A stretch of 54,281 bases of DNA, from the NCBI GenBank assembly GCA_016179685.1, contig JACPCR010000086.1:1-54281 (forward strand), given 5' to 3'. Source of the stretch: Planctomycetota bacterium. GTDB lineage: Bacteria > Planctomycetota > PUPC01 > JACPCR01. The translations under genes were made by a program, and so were the position numbers. The notes below the pieces were generated by a model. That model did not search any database, had not been told where the DNA came from, and saw only the letters and a program-made list of their open reading frames with translations. Positions 7,828-15,588 of the stretch are shown here, piece by piece. Every line of letters begins with the position of its first letter. Position 1 is the first letter of the stretch.

Positions 7828-8718
7828 ATCTTTGGCATAGACGCGGTGCTCGTGCGGGCAGGTTTTCAGGTTCGGTATCCGTTCCCAGTAGCGACGCAGG
7901 GACGCATCCTTCCAGTCCTTGTCCAAGTTGTCCCAGGAGAACTGGGGCCCCCTCCAGTTGAAATGGGGCTTGAGCCAGCCCTCCGAGATGGAATGGCTGA
8001 TCCCGGTGTAACGGAAGTCGATCGAAAGCCGAAGGCGGTCCGGAGTCTGATTCGGCCTTGCACCATGGATGGTGAGCGACTTGAAGAGGAGGACGTCCCC
8101 GGCCCGGTAATCGGTCGCCGCCCAGGGCAAGGTGGGGTCCACGGCGACCGTATTACCGCCGGGCCCCGGTGCGCGGCGCGGGATCAGAAAGCCGGACTTA
8201 TGGCTGCCGCGGAGCACCATGAGCCCCCCCACCTCCTCCGGCACGTCCCCGAGGGGCGCCCAGCAGGAAATCGTCTCGCTTGAACCCTGCACGTAGAGCC
8301 AGTCCTGGTGCGGCTGCGTGGCCCGCTCGTTGTCCATCGGAAATGCAATCCGGGCAATGGTCATCGGCAGGCAGACGACCGGCTCGTCAAAGATTCGCTC
8401 CATGAGCGTCTGGACGTTCGGATGGAGCTTGAGCCGATGGAAGGATTCCAGCTTCTGAACTTTTTCATAGACCGGCTCCCAGACGGGCTCGCCCTCGAGG
8501 ACGGGCGCATGGTCGGTGACGCCGTCCATGAGGGATGAGACCTTTTTCAGCCAGCCGGCCTCATGGCAGATTTCGAGGATGGAGCGGCGAAGCTGGAGCA
8601 CTTCGGCCCGCGGGAACAGCCCGCGAAAGAAGAGGTAGCCGTCACGCTGAAGGCGACGGACGAGGGCCCAGGCGTCGGTCAGGATGTCATTGGACTCGAC
8701 GAACTTTTCGATGGTCAT
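7825..8718 (-). CDS. phytanoyl-CoA dioxygenase (PhyH) family protein
   Basis: 297 residues, the usual size for bacterial PhyH-like Fe(II)/2-oxoglutarate oxygenases. The metal triad is visible: H137-Q-D139 in RATQPHQDWLYVQGS and distal H218 in LTIHGARPN. A candidate 2-oxoglutarate-binding Arg lies in RLRLSIDFRY (228-235). The fold also shows the early GYLFFRGLF segment typical of the family. Bacterial members hydroxylate diverse small molecules; the substrate cannot be read from the sequence. It is encoded on the same strand as msrA downstream, but 178 bp and palindromes separate them. ATG 8718 has only a weak upstream purine stretch. Cytoplasmic (no signal peptide). Confidence 0.88.
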   Translation of the reverse strand: MTIEKFVESNDILTDAWALVRRLQRDGYLFFRGLFPRAEVLQLRRSILEICHEAGWLKKVSSLMDGVTDHAPVLEGEPVWEPVYEKVQKLESFHRLKLHPNVQTLMERIFDEPVVCLPMTIARIAFPMDNERATQPHQDWLYVQGSSETISCWAPLGDVPEEVGGLMVLRGSHKSGFLIPRRAPGPGGNTVAVDPTLPWAATDYRAGDVLLFKSLTIHGARPNQTPDRLRLSIDFRYTGISHSISEGWLKPHFNWRGPQFSWDNLDKDWKDASLRRYWERIPNLKTCPHEHRVYAKD

Positions 8719-8845
8719 GGGGGAATTGGCCTTGGGTTCCTGGTAGGGGATTTGAGAGGCTCGGACAAGGCTTAGATTTTACCGGGCCCCGGCCCAGAGA
8801 CAAAGGGAAGAGCGGGCATGGTCCTTTCCTGACAGACCTGAACGG

Positions 8846-10537
8846 TCAGAAACTGCGGCAAGTGAATGTTCGTCCGCCGAGCGTCCTGCCCTTGCCGCCG
8901 GGCCCGGTCTCCCCGGGAATCATCGCCGTCAAGCCCTGCGACCGCGCCGTGGCCAAGTCCCCCTCGGCCAGGATCGGGCCCGCCGCGGCCTGGCCCCTTG
9001 GGACGGGTGTCAGGCGGACTTGACGCCGTGCCTGCCAGAAACGATGGAAATGGTCCACATGCCAGACGGGGATGCTCTCTTCCCGGGCGAACTCCAGCAC
9101 GGGCCGCCAGAGCGGCGCGCTGTAGGTGGCGAAGGAGACCGGGTGCGAGTTCACGCACATCAGGCTGTGGTGGAAAGATGCATTTTCCCGCATGAGGCGC
9201 GTCACCAGGGCAACGCCCGCTTCTGGCGCCAGGTTGAGCGACCATTTGAAGCCCTGCCCGCCGAGCGTGGTCTCGTCCGAGAACTGGGTGGGGAGCTGTT
9301 CGATGGGCAGCACATCGCCGCGGAGCCCGGCGAAACGCAGAGGCAGCCCCGCGCCGTTCATGTAATAGCGGCCGCTGGGGAGCAATGAGAAGGTGTTGGC
9401 ATCGACGGCGAAGCCGATCCGGGACTCGATCTGTGCGCCCTCGAGGTATCCGGACCAGGTGATGCAGTGATTACGGACGGAGGAACTGGGCCGCCGTCCG
9501 TAGGCGGCCTCGAACTGCCGGACATGATCAGCGAGGCGTTTTTCCCAGAGGGGACGGGTGGGCGGCGGCAGGTCCGGGTGGATGGAAAAATCGAAGCCCC
9601 GTTGCTCGAGCTCCTCGAGCCAGGCCCGGTCCATCACGCTGGACGGGCCCGAAGGCTGCTGTTCGCGGACGATATAGAATGTGAGCCGGGCCCCGCATTC
9701 CTCGCAAGCACCGATGAGCGTCTCGAAGTGCTCGCGGCTGGACCAGTCGTCGTCCGACGTCAGGAGCAGCGCCGTGTCCACGTTGCCCGGGAAATACCAC
9801 CACCAGGGCATTACCGTCTCCTTCGGCCACGCCTGGTGAACCAGCTCCCGAAGGAAATGGGCGTGAAGGTCCGCTACGGGCAGGCCCATGTCGCCGGAGT
9901 CGCCCCAGTTATCGAAAAGGTCGCTAGGCCGCATGCGGCTGAACCCCGAAGACCGGCATCCAGCCAGGAGAGGATTGCCTTGTCGGATCAGGTAAATGCA
10001 GGAGATCGGGTCATACGCGAGGACGAGGACACGGCCCGACCCGATGGGGATTTCGAGGGCGGCGGGCCCGCCGGCGGGCGTTCCCGCGGAGGAGAGAAGA
10101 GGTGCGACCTCGCGGGCTTCCGCTGGCTTGCCGGACTCATAGAGCTGCGACCAGCCCCGGATGGGCAGGGTCGCCTCGGGAAATCCGTCGATGGGAGCAG
10201 GGAGGCGGGCATTCAAGATGCCCTTGAGGCGCGGCAGGAGACCCAGTTGCTTGGCAAAGGCCTCGCCCGGCGCGAAAGCGATCAGGCCTCCGCCGCCTCG
10301 GGCGTGCTCGAGAAGCATGCCGACCGCATCCGGGGACGGGTCGGCAGGGCCCACCACGACCAGTGACCGTCCGGCGATAAGGGCCGGGCTGAGGGCATCC
10401 AGCCTGGCAGTCTCCACGTCATTGATGCCTTCCAGGTAGAGAATCTCCGCCACCGCCTCGGGCGAAGAGAACCATCGGTCCGACGCTTCGGCCAGGACCA
10501 GGATGCTGGTTCGGGCTGTCTCATTCGAGTGAGTCAT
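8846..10537 (-). CDS. polysaccharide deacetylase-like protein with N-terminal amidotransferase-like fold
   Basis: 563 residues from ATG 10537, which has GGAGAAGG eight bases upstream; a GTG at 10555 is the other option. Residues ~1-190 look like the non-catalytic glutamine-amidotransferase/trehalose-utilisation fold (RSLVVVGPADPSPDAVGMLLEHARGGGGLIAF). Residues ~225-520 carry NodB-like features: an acidic metal-site motif LTSDDDWSS, then FDFSIHPDLPP with the His. Late strands include SLMCVNSHPVSF and PVWHVDHFHRFW. Deacetylases of this fold remove N-acetyl groups from glycans using a D-H-H bound metal. Here the usual HxxxH is not obvious, so activity is uncertain. It is divergent from the orphan glycogen-binding gene. 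Confidence 0.65.
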   Translation of the reverse strand: MTHSNETARTSILVLAEASDRWFSSPEAVAEILYLEGINDVETARLDALSPALIAGRSLVVVGPADPSPDAVGMLLEHARGGGGLIAFAPGEAFAKQLGLLPRLKGILNARLPAPIDGFPEATLPIRGWSQLYESGKPAEAREVAPLLSSAGTPAGGPAALEIPIGSGRVLVLAYDPISCIYLIRQGNPLLAGCRSSGFSRMRPSDLFDNWGDSGDMGLPVADLHAHFLRELVHQAWPKETVMPWWWYFPGNVDTALLLTSDDDWSSREHFETLIGACEECGARLTFYIVREQQPSGPSSVMDRAWLEELEQRGFDFSIHPDLPPPTRPLWEKRLADHVRQFEAAYGRRPSSSVRNHCITWSGYLEGAQIESRIGFAVDANTFSLLPSGRYYMNGAGLPLRFAGLRGDVLPIEQLPTQFSDETTLGGQGFKWSLNLAPEAGVALVTRLMRENASFHHSLMCVNSHPVSFATYSAPLWRPVLEFAREESIPVWHVDHFHRFWQARRQVRLTPVPRGQAAAGPILAEGDLATARSQGLTAMIPGETGPGGKGRTLGGRTFTCRSF

Positions 10538-10639
10538 AGGGAATGCCTTCTCCACGGTCTTCCGCGCAGGCCCGGCACTCTGCCGATGAAAGGCTGCGCA
10601 ACGGCGTCCGGAATGTGAACAGCAGCGGCCAGGCCAATT

Positions 10640-10660
10640 TTCCAGTCACTGTGACTGGAA
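10640..10660. promoter_or_regulatory. 21-bp palindrome, operator-like
   Basis: TTCCAGTCAC and GTGACTGGAA are perfect 10-bp arms around one central T. It lies in the divergent region between 10537 (minus) and 10825 (plus), about 60 bp upstream of a possible -35 box. The symmetry and location suit binding of a dimeric repressor; no regulator is encoded nearby. Confidence 0.55.
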
Positions 10661-10722
10661 CTCCTTTGCGGAACCGAAACTTAACCCATGGACAAGCTAC
10701 CGGCCCGAGAAAACTTGAAACG

Positions 10723-10749
10723 TTGGCATAACCGTTGCATTTCTATAAT
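10723..10749 (+). promoter_or_regulatory. candidate sigma-70-type promoter
   Basis: TTGGCA (10723-10728) and TATAAT (10744-10749), separated by 15 bp, in an AT-rich patch 75 bp before ATG 10825. The spacer is short for a consensus promoter, so confidence is moderate. Confidence 0.45.
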
Positions 10750-10824
10750 TTGAACTATAAAATCGCGCAAGAGTTGCCCGGCATGGTATCCATTAGTCCC
10801 GTCATAACGAAGGAGAAAAAAATC

Positions 10825-11124
10825 ATGGCTAGTCGGCAGGAGCCCGCAGCATTCCGGCCTGCGGCAGCACGCAAGACGCGGTGGGTCACCTTCACGCTGG
10901 ATGCCCCAGAAGCTGCCGAAGTGTTCCTGGCCGGGGATTTCACTCGGTGGGGCGAGCAGGCACGGAAGATGAAACAGCGCAAGGACGGAACCTGGTGTCT
11001 GCGTACCTGGATGCCCCCCGGCGAGCACGAGTACCGCTTCATCGTCAACGGACAATGGAGCGACGATCCCCGGTGCGGCAGGCGGAGGCCGAACCCGTTC
11101 GGAAGCGAGAACTGTATCGTTTAG
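10825..11124 (+). CDS. stand-alone glycogen-binding (CBM48/AMPK-type) domain protein
   Basis: 99 residues from ATG 10825, with AAGGAG nine bases upstream. After a short basic lead, residues 20-85 form a complete CBM48-type beta-sandwich: VTFTLDAPEAAEVFLAGDFTRW, then DGTWCLRTWMPPGEHEYRFIVNG and WSDDPR. The conserved Trp of FTRW and the GEHEYRFIVNG turn are the glucan-contacting features of the AMPK-beta/isoamylase-N family. No catalytic domain is attached. Orphan modules like this are known in several bacteria, and a role in alpha-glucan sensing or anchoring is inference. No signal peptide is seen. It is convergent with the PduO-type gene across a hairpin. Confidence 0.85.
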   Translation: MASRQEPAAFRPAAARKTRWVTFTLDAPEAAEVFLAGDFTRWGEQARKMKQRKDGTWCLRTWMPPGEHEYRFIVNGQWSDDPRCGRRRPNPFGSENCIV

Positions 11125-11129
11125 CAAAC

Positions 11130-11154
11130 GGTAGTGTTCCTTCGGGACACTGCC
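11130..11154. terminator. bidirectional hairpin terminator
   Basis: An 11-bp stem with two G-U pairs, GGTAGTGTTCC (11130-11140) and GGGACACTGCC (11144-11154), around a TTC loop, followed by TTTACT. It sits between the stop codons of two convergent genes, 6 nt after one and 1 nt after the other. Confidence 0.75.
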
Positions 11155-11155
11155 T

Positions 11156-11719
11156 TTACTGAGACTTCCCAGGCTCCCAAAGCACGTCCTTCTGTCCCCA
11201 GTCATTGAGCGCCCGAGCCAGCACGAACAGAAGGTCCGAAAGGCGATTCAGGTACACAATCACCTGGGGATTGATGGTTTCCTGCCGCGAGAGGGCGACC
11301 ACCTCCCGTTCGGCCCGGCGGCACACGGTTCGTGCGACGTGACACCACGCCGCGGGAATCGTGCCACCGGGCAGAATGAAGCTTTGCAATTCGGAGAGCC
11401 GCTCGTTGATGCGGTCAATCTCCCGCTCCAATCTTTCCGCCTGTTGAGCGTTGATCCGGAGGCGCGGTTTCCCACCGGTGGACTCCGGCACGCACAAGTC
11501 TGCCCCCACATCGAAGAGATCGTTCTGAATGGCGGACAGGCGTTCAGCTTCCGGCCCGGCCCCGATCTGCGCCGCCAGAACGCCCAGCACGCTGTTCAAT
11601 TCGTCCACCGTGCCGTAGGCGGCGATTCGGGGATGATCTTTGGCCACCCGCGTCCCGTCCCCGAGGCTTGTCTCTCCTCGGTCGCCACCCTTCGTGGTGA
11701 TGCGGGTCAGTCGAACCAC
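11156..11719 (-). CDS. PduO-type corrinoid adenosyltransferase
   Basis: 187 residues, full length for the family. It transfers the adenosyl group of ATP to cob(I)alamin to make coenzyme B12. Signatures: TRITTKGGDRGETSLGDG (ATP-binding N-terminus), AAYGTVDELNS, FILPGG, CRRAEREVVAL and VIVYLNRLSDLLFVLARA, with the conserved Arg/Asp/Asn positions present. Cytoplasmic. No B12-dependent enzyme or cobalamin biosynthesis gene adjoins it, although the UroD-like methyltransferase at 47-48 kb belongs to a group that often works with corrinoid proteins. Transcribed alone, ending at the shared hairpin. Confidence 0.93.
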   Translation of the reverse strand: MVRLTRITTKGGDRGETSLGDGTRVAKDHPRIAAYGTVDELNSVLGVLAAQIGAGPEAERLSAIQNDLFDVGADLCVPESTGGKPRLRINAQQAERLEREIDRINERLSELQSFILPGGTIPAAWCHVARTVCRRAEREVVALSRQETINPQVIVYLNRLSDLLFVLARALNDWGQKDVLWEPGKSQ

Positions 11720-11810
11720 GGCTTCCCTCCTCGTACTCGACGCCGAAAGAGCCCCTGTACTTGCGGCATCGTTGACTCACACGAACGATTTGGTAAGAAA
11801 GGAAGTGCAG

Positions 11811-11912
11811 AAAGGCTTTCTTTCTGATGAAATAGTATCGCCATGCGGCCTGAGGGCCGCAACTCGGCGGAAAGCCTTTTCCGGGCCTTGTTGGGTTGCG
11901 GGCTTCGCCCGC
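11811..11912. repeat. nested inverted repeats in the leader of the ferredoxin gene
   Basis: Outer perfect 10-bp arms AAAGGCTTTC (11811-11820) and GAAAGCCTTT (11870-11879, followed by T) enclose GCGGCC-TGAG-GGCCGC (11845-11860). A third hairpin, GCGGGC-TTC-GCCCGC (11898-11912), ends 13 nt before the start codon. The T-tract after the outer stem makes it attenuator- or terminator-like on the plus strand. Confidence 0.6.
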
Positions 11913-11925
11913 CTCAGGAATACCT

Positions 11926-12345
11926 ATGCCAGCCGAAAGTTCGCCTTCCGGGCCGCCGGAACACCAACTGGTCCAGAAAATTGCCCAGGCGCTCAAGGTA
12001 GGCAGCTTCAAGCGTCATATTTTCCTCTGCATCGGGCCTGACTGCTGCACCCCCGAGCAGGGCCAGCAATCCTGGGAATATCTGAAGAGGCGTCTCAAGG
12101 AACTGAATCTGGACCGGGCGGAAGGTGGAGTTTGCCGGACCAAGGCCCAGTGCTTCCGGATTTGCAAGCATGGGCCGACGTGCGTGGTTTACCCGGAGGG
12201 TATCTGGTATCGGGGCGCCACGCCGGAAGTCCTGGAGCGGATCATCCAGGAGCATCTGCGGGGAGGCCGGCCCGTCGAGGAGTTTGCGTTTGCGGCGAAT
12301 CCGCTCTGTGGCGGAAATCCACCAGCACGGAAGACCGACGAATAA
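11926..12345 (+). CDS. thioredoxin-like [2Fe-2S] ferredoxin
   Basis: 139 residues. Residues 30-115 match the thioredoxin-fold [2Fe-2S] ferredoxin family: [11 protein letters not shown] (C35, C40, C41), then [27 protein letters not shown] (C70, C76, C80, C86). In the family the cluster is held by one early Cys, a second about five to twelve residues later, and the later C-x3-C pair (C76/C80). The ending [14 protein letters not shown] is also typical. It shuttles electrons; the partner is unknown. ATG 11926 is chosen because AGGA lies seven bases upstream; an in-frame ATG 30 bases earlier lies inside a hairpin. It precedes the PilZ/SUMF1 gene by 40 bp, so cotranscription is possible. Confidence 0.87.
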   Translation: MPAESSPSGPPEHQLVQKIAQALKVGSFKRHIFLCIGPDCCTPEQGQQSWEYLKRRLKELNLDRAEGGVCRTKAQCFRICKHGPTCVVYPEGIWYRGATPEVLERIIQEHLRGGRPVEEFAFAANPLCGGNPPARKTDE

Positions 12346-12385
12346 AAGCTCCTGAGTCGCGATGAATACGAAAGTATGAGATGAG

Positions 12386-14086
12386 ATGAGCGGGCAGGAT
12401 TCGAGCACCCAGAGCCACCATGCCGGCCTGAAGGGCATCAAGGCGGAAACGTATCTGAACTGTCTCCTCGCCGGAGTCGATGCGAATCCTATCGCCGTGA
12501 AGGTGAAGGAAATCCATTCGAGGGAGGTCCGGTTCAGCGCGTCCCAGAAGATGTCCAAGGGCACGGCAGTGGAGATGGAGTTCCATTGTCCCAAGCACCG
12601 GCTGAAGTCCAGTTTCCACGGCACGATCGTCACGGACCAGAGCAACCCGAATGCGGGCCGCTTCTACGCCACGGTCCACTTCACGGAGGCCGACCGAACT
12701 TCCTGGCTTCAGTGGCTGAAGGCGTTGAGCGATCTGGAAATCCAGCAGTCCCGTGCGGGCGCGCAGGAGAAATTCCAGGAGGCCAAGAAGTGGGAGGAGG
12801 CAAAGGACTGGGGGAAGATGTTGAGGGCGCTGCAGCAGGCCCGAAGCATCGATCCGGAGATCGAGGGTCTGACGGAACTGGAGGAGAAGGCGACGGCGCT
12901 GCTCCGCAAGGAGCGGGCGCGGCAGGCGAAGCTGGCTGGCATCGCCGTCCTGGCCATTCTCTCCGTGTTCGTTTCCATCTTCTGGCGGTATCGCCAGCGG
13001 AGGGTGGAATTCGCCAACGCCCTGCTCGAAGCGAGAAAAGCCCGGGAAAAGAACGATCATCAGAAGGCCTATGAATGGGTGGAGGCGGCTCTCCGTTACA
13101 GGCCTGACGACCCCGCGGTCCTCGAATGGGCCCGGAAGGAGCTGATCCCGCGCGGTTACGAGCAGGCCTTTATCCTGCCCACCGCCGCGCGGGATTCCAT
13201 GGGCAACCCGGTCCAGAGGGGCCGAGACCCCAAGACGAGCTTCCCGCTCGAGGTCGTTCATAAGGCCACGGGCCTCCATTTCGTTTTCCTCCCCCCGGGC
13301 CTGTTCCACATGGGCAGTCCCGAGAACGAGGAATTCCGGGAATCGAGCGAAGAACATCATCCCGTCACCCTGACTCGCCCATTCTACATGAGCAAGTACG
13401 AGGTCACCGTCGGCATGTTCCGCACCTTCGTCGAGGGATCGAAATACCAGACCGAAGCAGAGACGAACGGTGGGGGATGGGTCCTCACCCCCGAGGGAGT
13501 CTCCCAGAGGGCGGAGGCGACCTGGAAGAACCCCGGCTTCCTGCAAAGCGATGATTTGCCGGTGGTCCAGGTGAGCTGGAAGGACGCCCAGAAGTTCCTC
13601 CGATGGCTCGACGGCGGACAGGGCAAACTGTTTCGCCTTCCGACCGAGGCCGAATGGGAATATGGGTGCCGCGCCGGCCGCGAGTCCCGGTTCACTTGGG
13701 GCGAGCAGGCCCGCTACTCCCGCTACAATGCGAACCTGGCCGACCTGAAACTCCGGCAGCTCCTGCCGCAGCTCGAGGTCTTCGAGGTCGAGGATGGATT
13801 CCTCTATACCTCGCCCGTCGGCAAGTTTGTTCCGAATGACTTCGGGCTCTACAACATGATCGGGAACGTGTGGGAATGGTGTTCGGACTGGTATGATCCC
13901 CACTATTACGGGACGAGCCCGAGCGCGGACCCCGCCGGGCCATCGACCGGTTACCGCAAGGTCCTTCGCGGCGGGAGCTGGGCGAGCGGGCCCCGCCAGT
14001 CGCGCTGTGCGAGCCGGCGCGAGGCCGAGCCGGAATTCCGCGGCCACGACGTGGGATTCCGTGTGGTGGTCGCTCCCTCTCGATGA
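12386..14086 (+). CDS. PilZ-like / TPR / SUMF1 (formylglycine-generating-enzyme fold) membrane protein
   Basis: 566 residues. Residues ~20-115 resemble a PilZ-type beta-barrel, but the RxxxR and D/NxSxxG c-di-GMP motifs are not clear. A helical TPR-like stretch (~125-270) is interrupted by one membrane helix (LAGIAVLAILSVFVSIFW, ~189-206). Residues ~280-563 are a SUMF1/FGE-sulfatase domain: FVFLPPGLFHMGSP, FYMSKYEVTV, LPVVQVSWKDA, RLPTEAEWEYGCRAG, MIGNVWEWCSDWY, VLRGGSW and GHDVGFRVV. The cysteine pair that makes formylglycine in true FGEs is absent (the segment reads SWASGPRQSRCASRR), so it is probably a binding or non-FGE member. It overlaps the next gene by four bases (ATGA), indicating translational coupling. 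Confidence 0.85.
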   Translation: MSGQDSSTQSHHAGLKGIKAETYLNCLLAGVDANPIAVKVKEIHSREVRFSASQKMSKGTAVEMEFHCPKHRLKSSFHGTIVTDQSNPNAGRFYATVHFTEADRTSWLQWLKALSDLEIQQSRAGAQEKFQEAKKWEEAKDWGKMLRALQQARSIDPEIEGLTELEEKATALLRKERARQAKLAGIAVLAILSVFVSIFWRYRQRRVEFANALLEARKAREKNDHQKAYEWVEAALRYRPDDPAVLEWARKELIPRGYEQAFILPTAARDSMGNPVQRGRDPKTSFPLEVVHKATGLHFVFLPPGLFHMGSPENEEFRESSEEHHPVTLTRPFYMSKYEVTVGMFRTFVEGSKYQTEAETNGGGWVLTPEGVSQRAEATWKNPGFLQSDDLPVVQVSWKDAQKFLRWLDGGQGKLFRLPTEAEWEYGCRAGRESRFTWGEQARYSRYNANLADLKLRQLLPQLEVFEVEDGFLYTSPVGKFVPNDFGLYNMIGNVWEWCSDWYDPHYYGTSPSADPAGPSTGYRKVLRGGSWASGPRQSRCASRREAEPEFRGHDVGFRVVVAPSR

Positions 14087-15426
14087 AGAACTTCCGGCGT
14101 ACCCTGGGAATCACCGGGGGCCTGCTCCTGCCCGGCCTCCTCCTCCTGGCAGCGCTGCATTTCGGCAGCGCGTGGTGGCGGCGTGCGCCAGCAGCCGTGA
14201 AGCCCGCGGCCGTGCCGGGAACGCCGCAGCAGCCCGAACGCGAGCCGCAGGCGCGAATACCCGAGGCCCCGCCGGAAACGCCACAGGAAGCGATGCTGGA
14301 ATCCGGCCCAGGACTCGCGACGCCTAACCCTGAGGTCGCGCCCGCAGAACACAACGTCATCCCTGAGGCCGATTTTCCGGCCCGCATCAACCGCGGCGTC
14401 CCGTGGCCGCCGGCAACCGGTCAGCCCTATCCGGACCTGGTCCTCAAGGACTCGACGGGCCAGTACGTCCCACTCTCATCCTTCCGGGGGAACGTGATCC
14501 TGGTGGAGCTGGTCGCCATGTCCCCCCTGCCGGGCCAGACCTTCGCGGCGGCCCAACGCTATGCCTCGCTCCGGACCGGCACGACGTCGCTGAAGGACCC
14601 CCGCCTCGTCTATATCCAGATTCTTCGACACAACGCCGAGCGTGAGAGGCCCACCCTGATCGATCTTCAACAGTGGGAAGAGAATTTCCAAAAGCCGTTA
14701 CGGGAGAATCGGCACGTGCTCCAAGGGACCCCGGCGATGCTCAAATCGAGGATTCCGGATCACCTGCCGGCCTTCCATCTCATTGACCGAGATTTTATTC
14801 TCCGCATGGACACGACCGGCGGCGCGGCCAGCAACTTGTGGAAAGACATCTTGCCGGCATTGCCCGAGCTTCTCGACGAGACCGGTTGGATGACCATTGA
14901 ACAGGCTTATCAGGAGCTGGGCCGGGAGCGATTCCCCTACGATTTCCTGAGCTCCCGTCTCGGACCGAAGGAGAAGGCATTCCTCGTCCGTTTCTTCAAT
15001 CAGACGGACCAGACGGCTCTAGAAAACGCCCAAGCGCTGAGATGGTTTCAGTTCTTTGCCACCCAGGGTCGAAGTCCAAAAGATTACCGGAAAGGCGTGG
15101 GCGATCGACTTCAGGCGCTCGAGAGCCTGGACTGCCCGGAAGACTTGAAACCGGCGCATCGGCTCACCCTTGAGGGTCTTCGTGACCAGGCCCCCTACTT
15201 TGAAGATTGGTGGGCCTCCTTCCAGGACGGTGCGCCGTTCCGTTTCAAGCCGGGCCCGGCCCTGATTTCCCATCCCGCCATTCGAAATTCCAGCCAGAAG
15301 CTCCGCTGGGCTCTCGAGGAGCTGCAGCGGGCTCTCGCCTCGGAGTGCGATTCGAACCGAAAGGCCATTTCCTGCCACCTACGAGTATTGGACCTGGCGT
15401 CCAGCGCCCCGAGCCCAGGGCCTTGA
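14083..15426 (+). CDS. membrane-anchored thioredoxin-fold protein lacking CxxC
   Basis: 447 residues, starting inside the stop of the preceding gene. One N-terminal membrane anchor (ITGGLLLPGLLLLAALHFG) is followed by a Pro/Ala/Glu-rich linker to about residue 105. A redoxin-like domain follows (~110-260): YPDLVLKDSTGQYVPLSSFRGNVILVELVAMSPLPG, ending with DHLPAFHLIDRDF. At the position of the redox WCxxC the sequence reads AMSPLPG, so it cannot act as a dithiol oxidoreductase. The C-terminal ~180 residues are helical and unrecognised. Coupling with the SUMF1-like protein suggests the two work together at the membrane; a scaffold or binding role is inference. Confidence 0.75.
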   Translation: MKNFRRTLGITGGLLLPGLLLLAALHFGSAWWRRAPAAVKPAAVPGTPQQPEREPQARIPEAPPETPQEAMLESGPGLATPNPEVAPAEHNVIPEADFPARINRGVPWPPATGQPYPDLVLKDSTGQYVPLSSFRGNVILVELVAMSPLPGQTFAAAQRYASLRTGTTSLKDPRLVYIQILRHNAERERPTLIDLQQWEENFQKPLRENRHVLQGTPAMLKSRIPDHLPAFHLIDRDFILRMDTTGGAASNLWKDILPALPELLDETGWMTIEQAYQELGRERFPYDFLSSRLGPKEKAFLVRFFNQTDQTALENAQALRWFQFFATQGRSPKDYRKGVGDRLQALESLDCPEDLKPAHRLTLEGLRDQAPYFEDWWASFQDGAPFRFKPGPALISHPAIRNSSQKLRWALEELQRALASECDSNRKAISCHLRVLDLASSAPSPGP

Positions 15427-15464
15427 GGGAGGTACGGGTTCGTAGTAGTTGGGCCGGAGAAGCC

Positions 15465-15588
15465 GGGCCAACCCTGGCTCTGAAATCCGCGGGCCCGGAG
15501 CACAGTTATAGGCGAGTCCCTTGTCGTTGAACACGGGGGCCAACCCCGGCTCTGAAATCCGCGGGCCCGGAGGGCGAAGCGGATTTCA
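15465..15588. repeat. direct repeat pair carrying TGAAATCCGC palindrome
   Basis: A 36-bp unit at 15465-15500 recurs at 15537-15572 with one mismatch. Both units contain TGAAATCCGC followed by GGGCCCGG; the second is completed by GCGGATTTCA (15579-15588) to make a perfect 10-bp palindrome. They lie between the convergent genes ending at 15426 and 15589, where they may also act as terminators. Confidence 0.75.

Noticed and set aside
12386..14086. True formylglycine-generating enzyme (sulfatase activator)
   Set aside because: The two catalytic cysteines are missing and no sulfatase gene is in the window.
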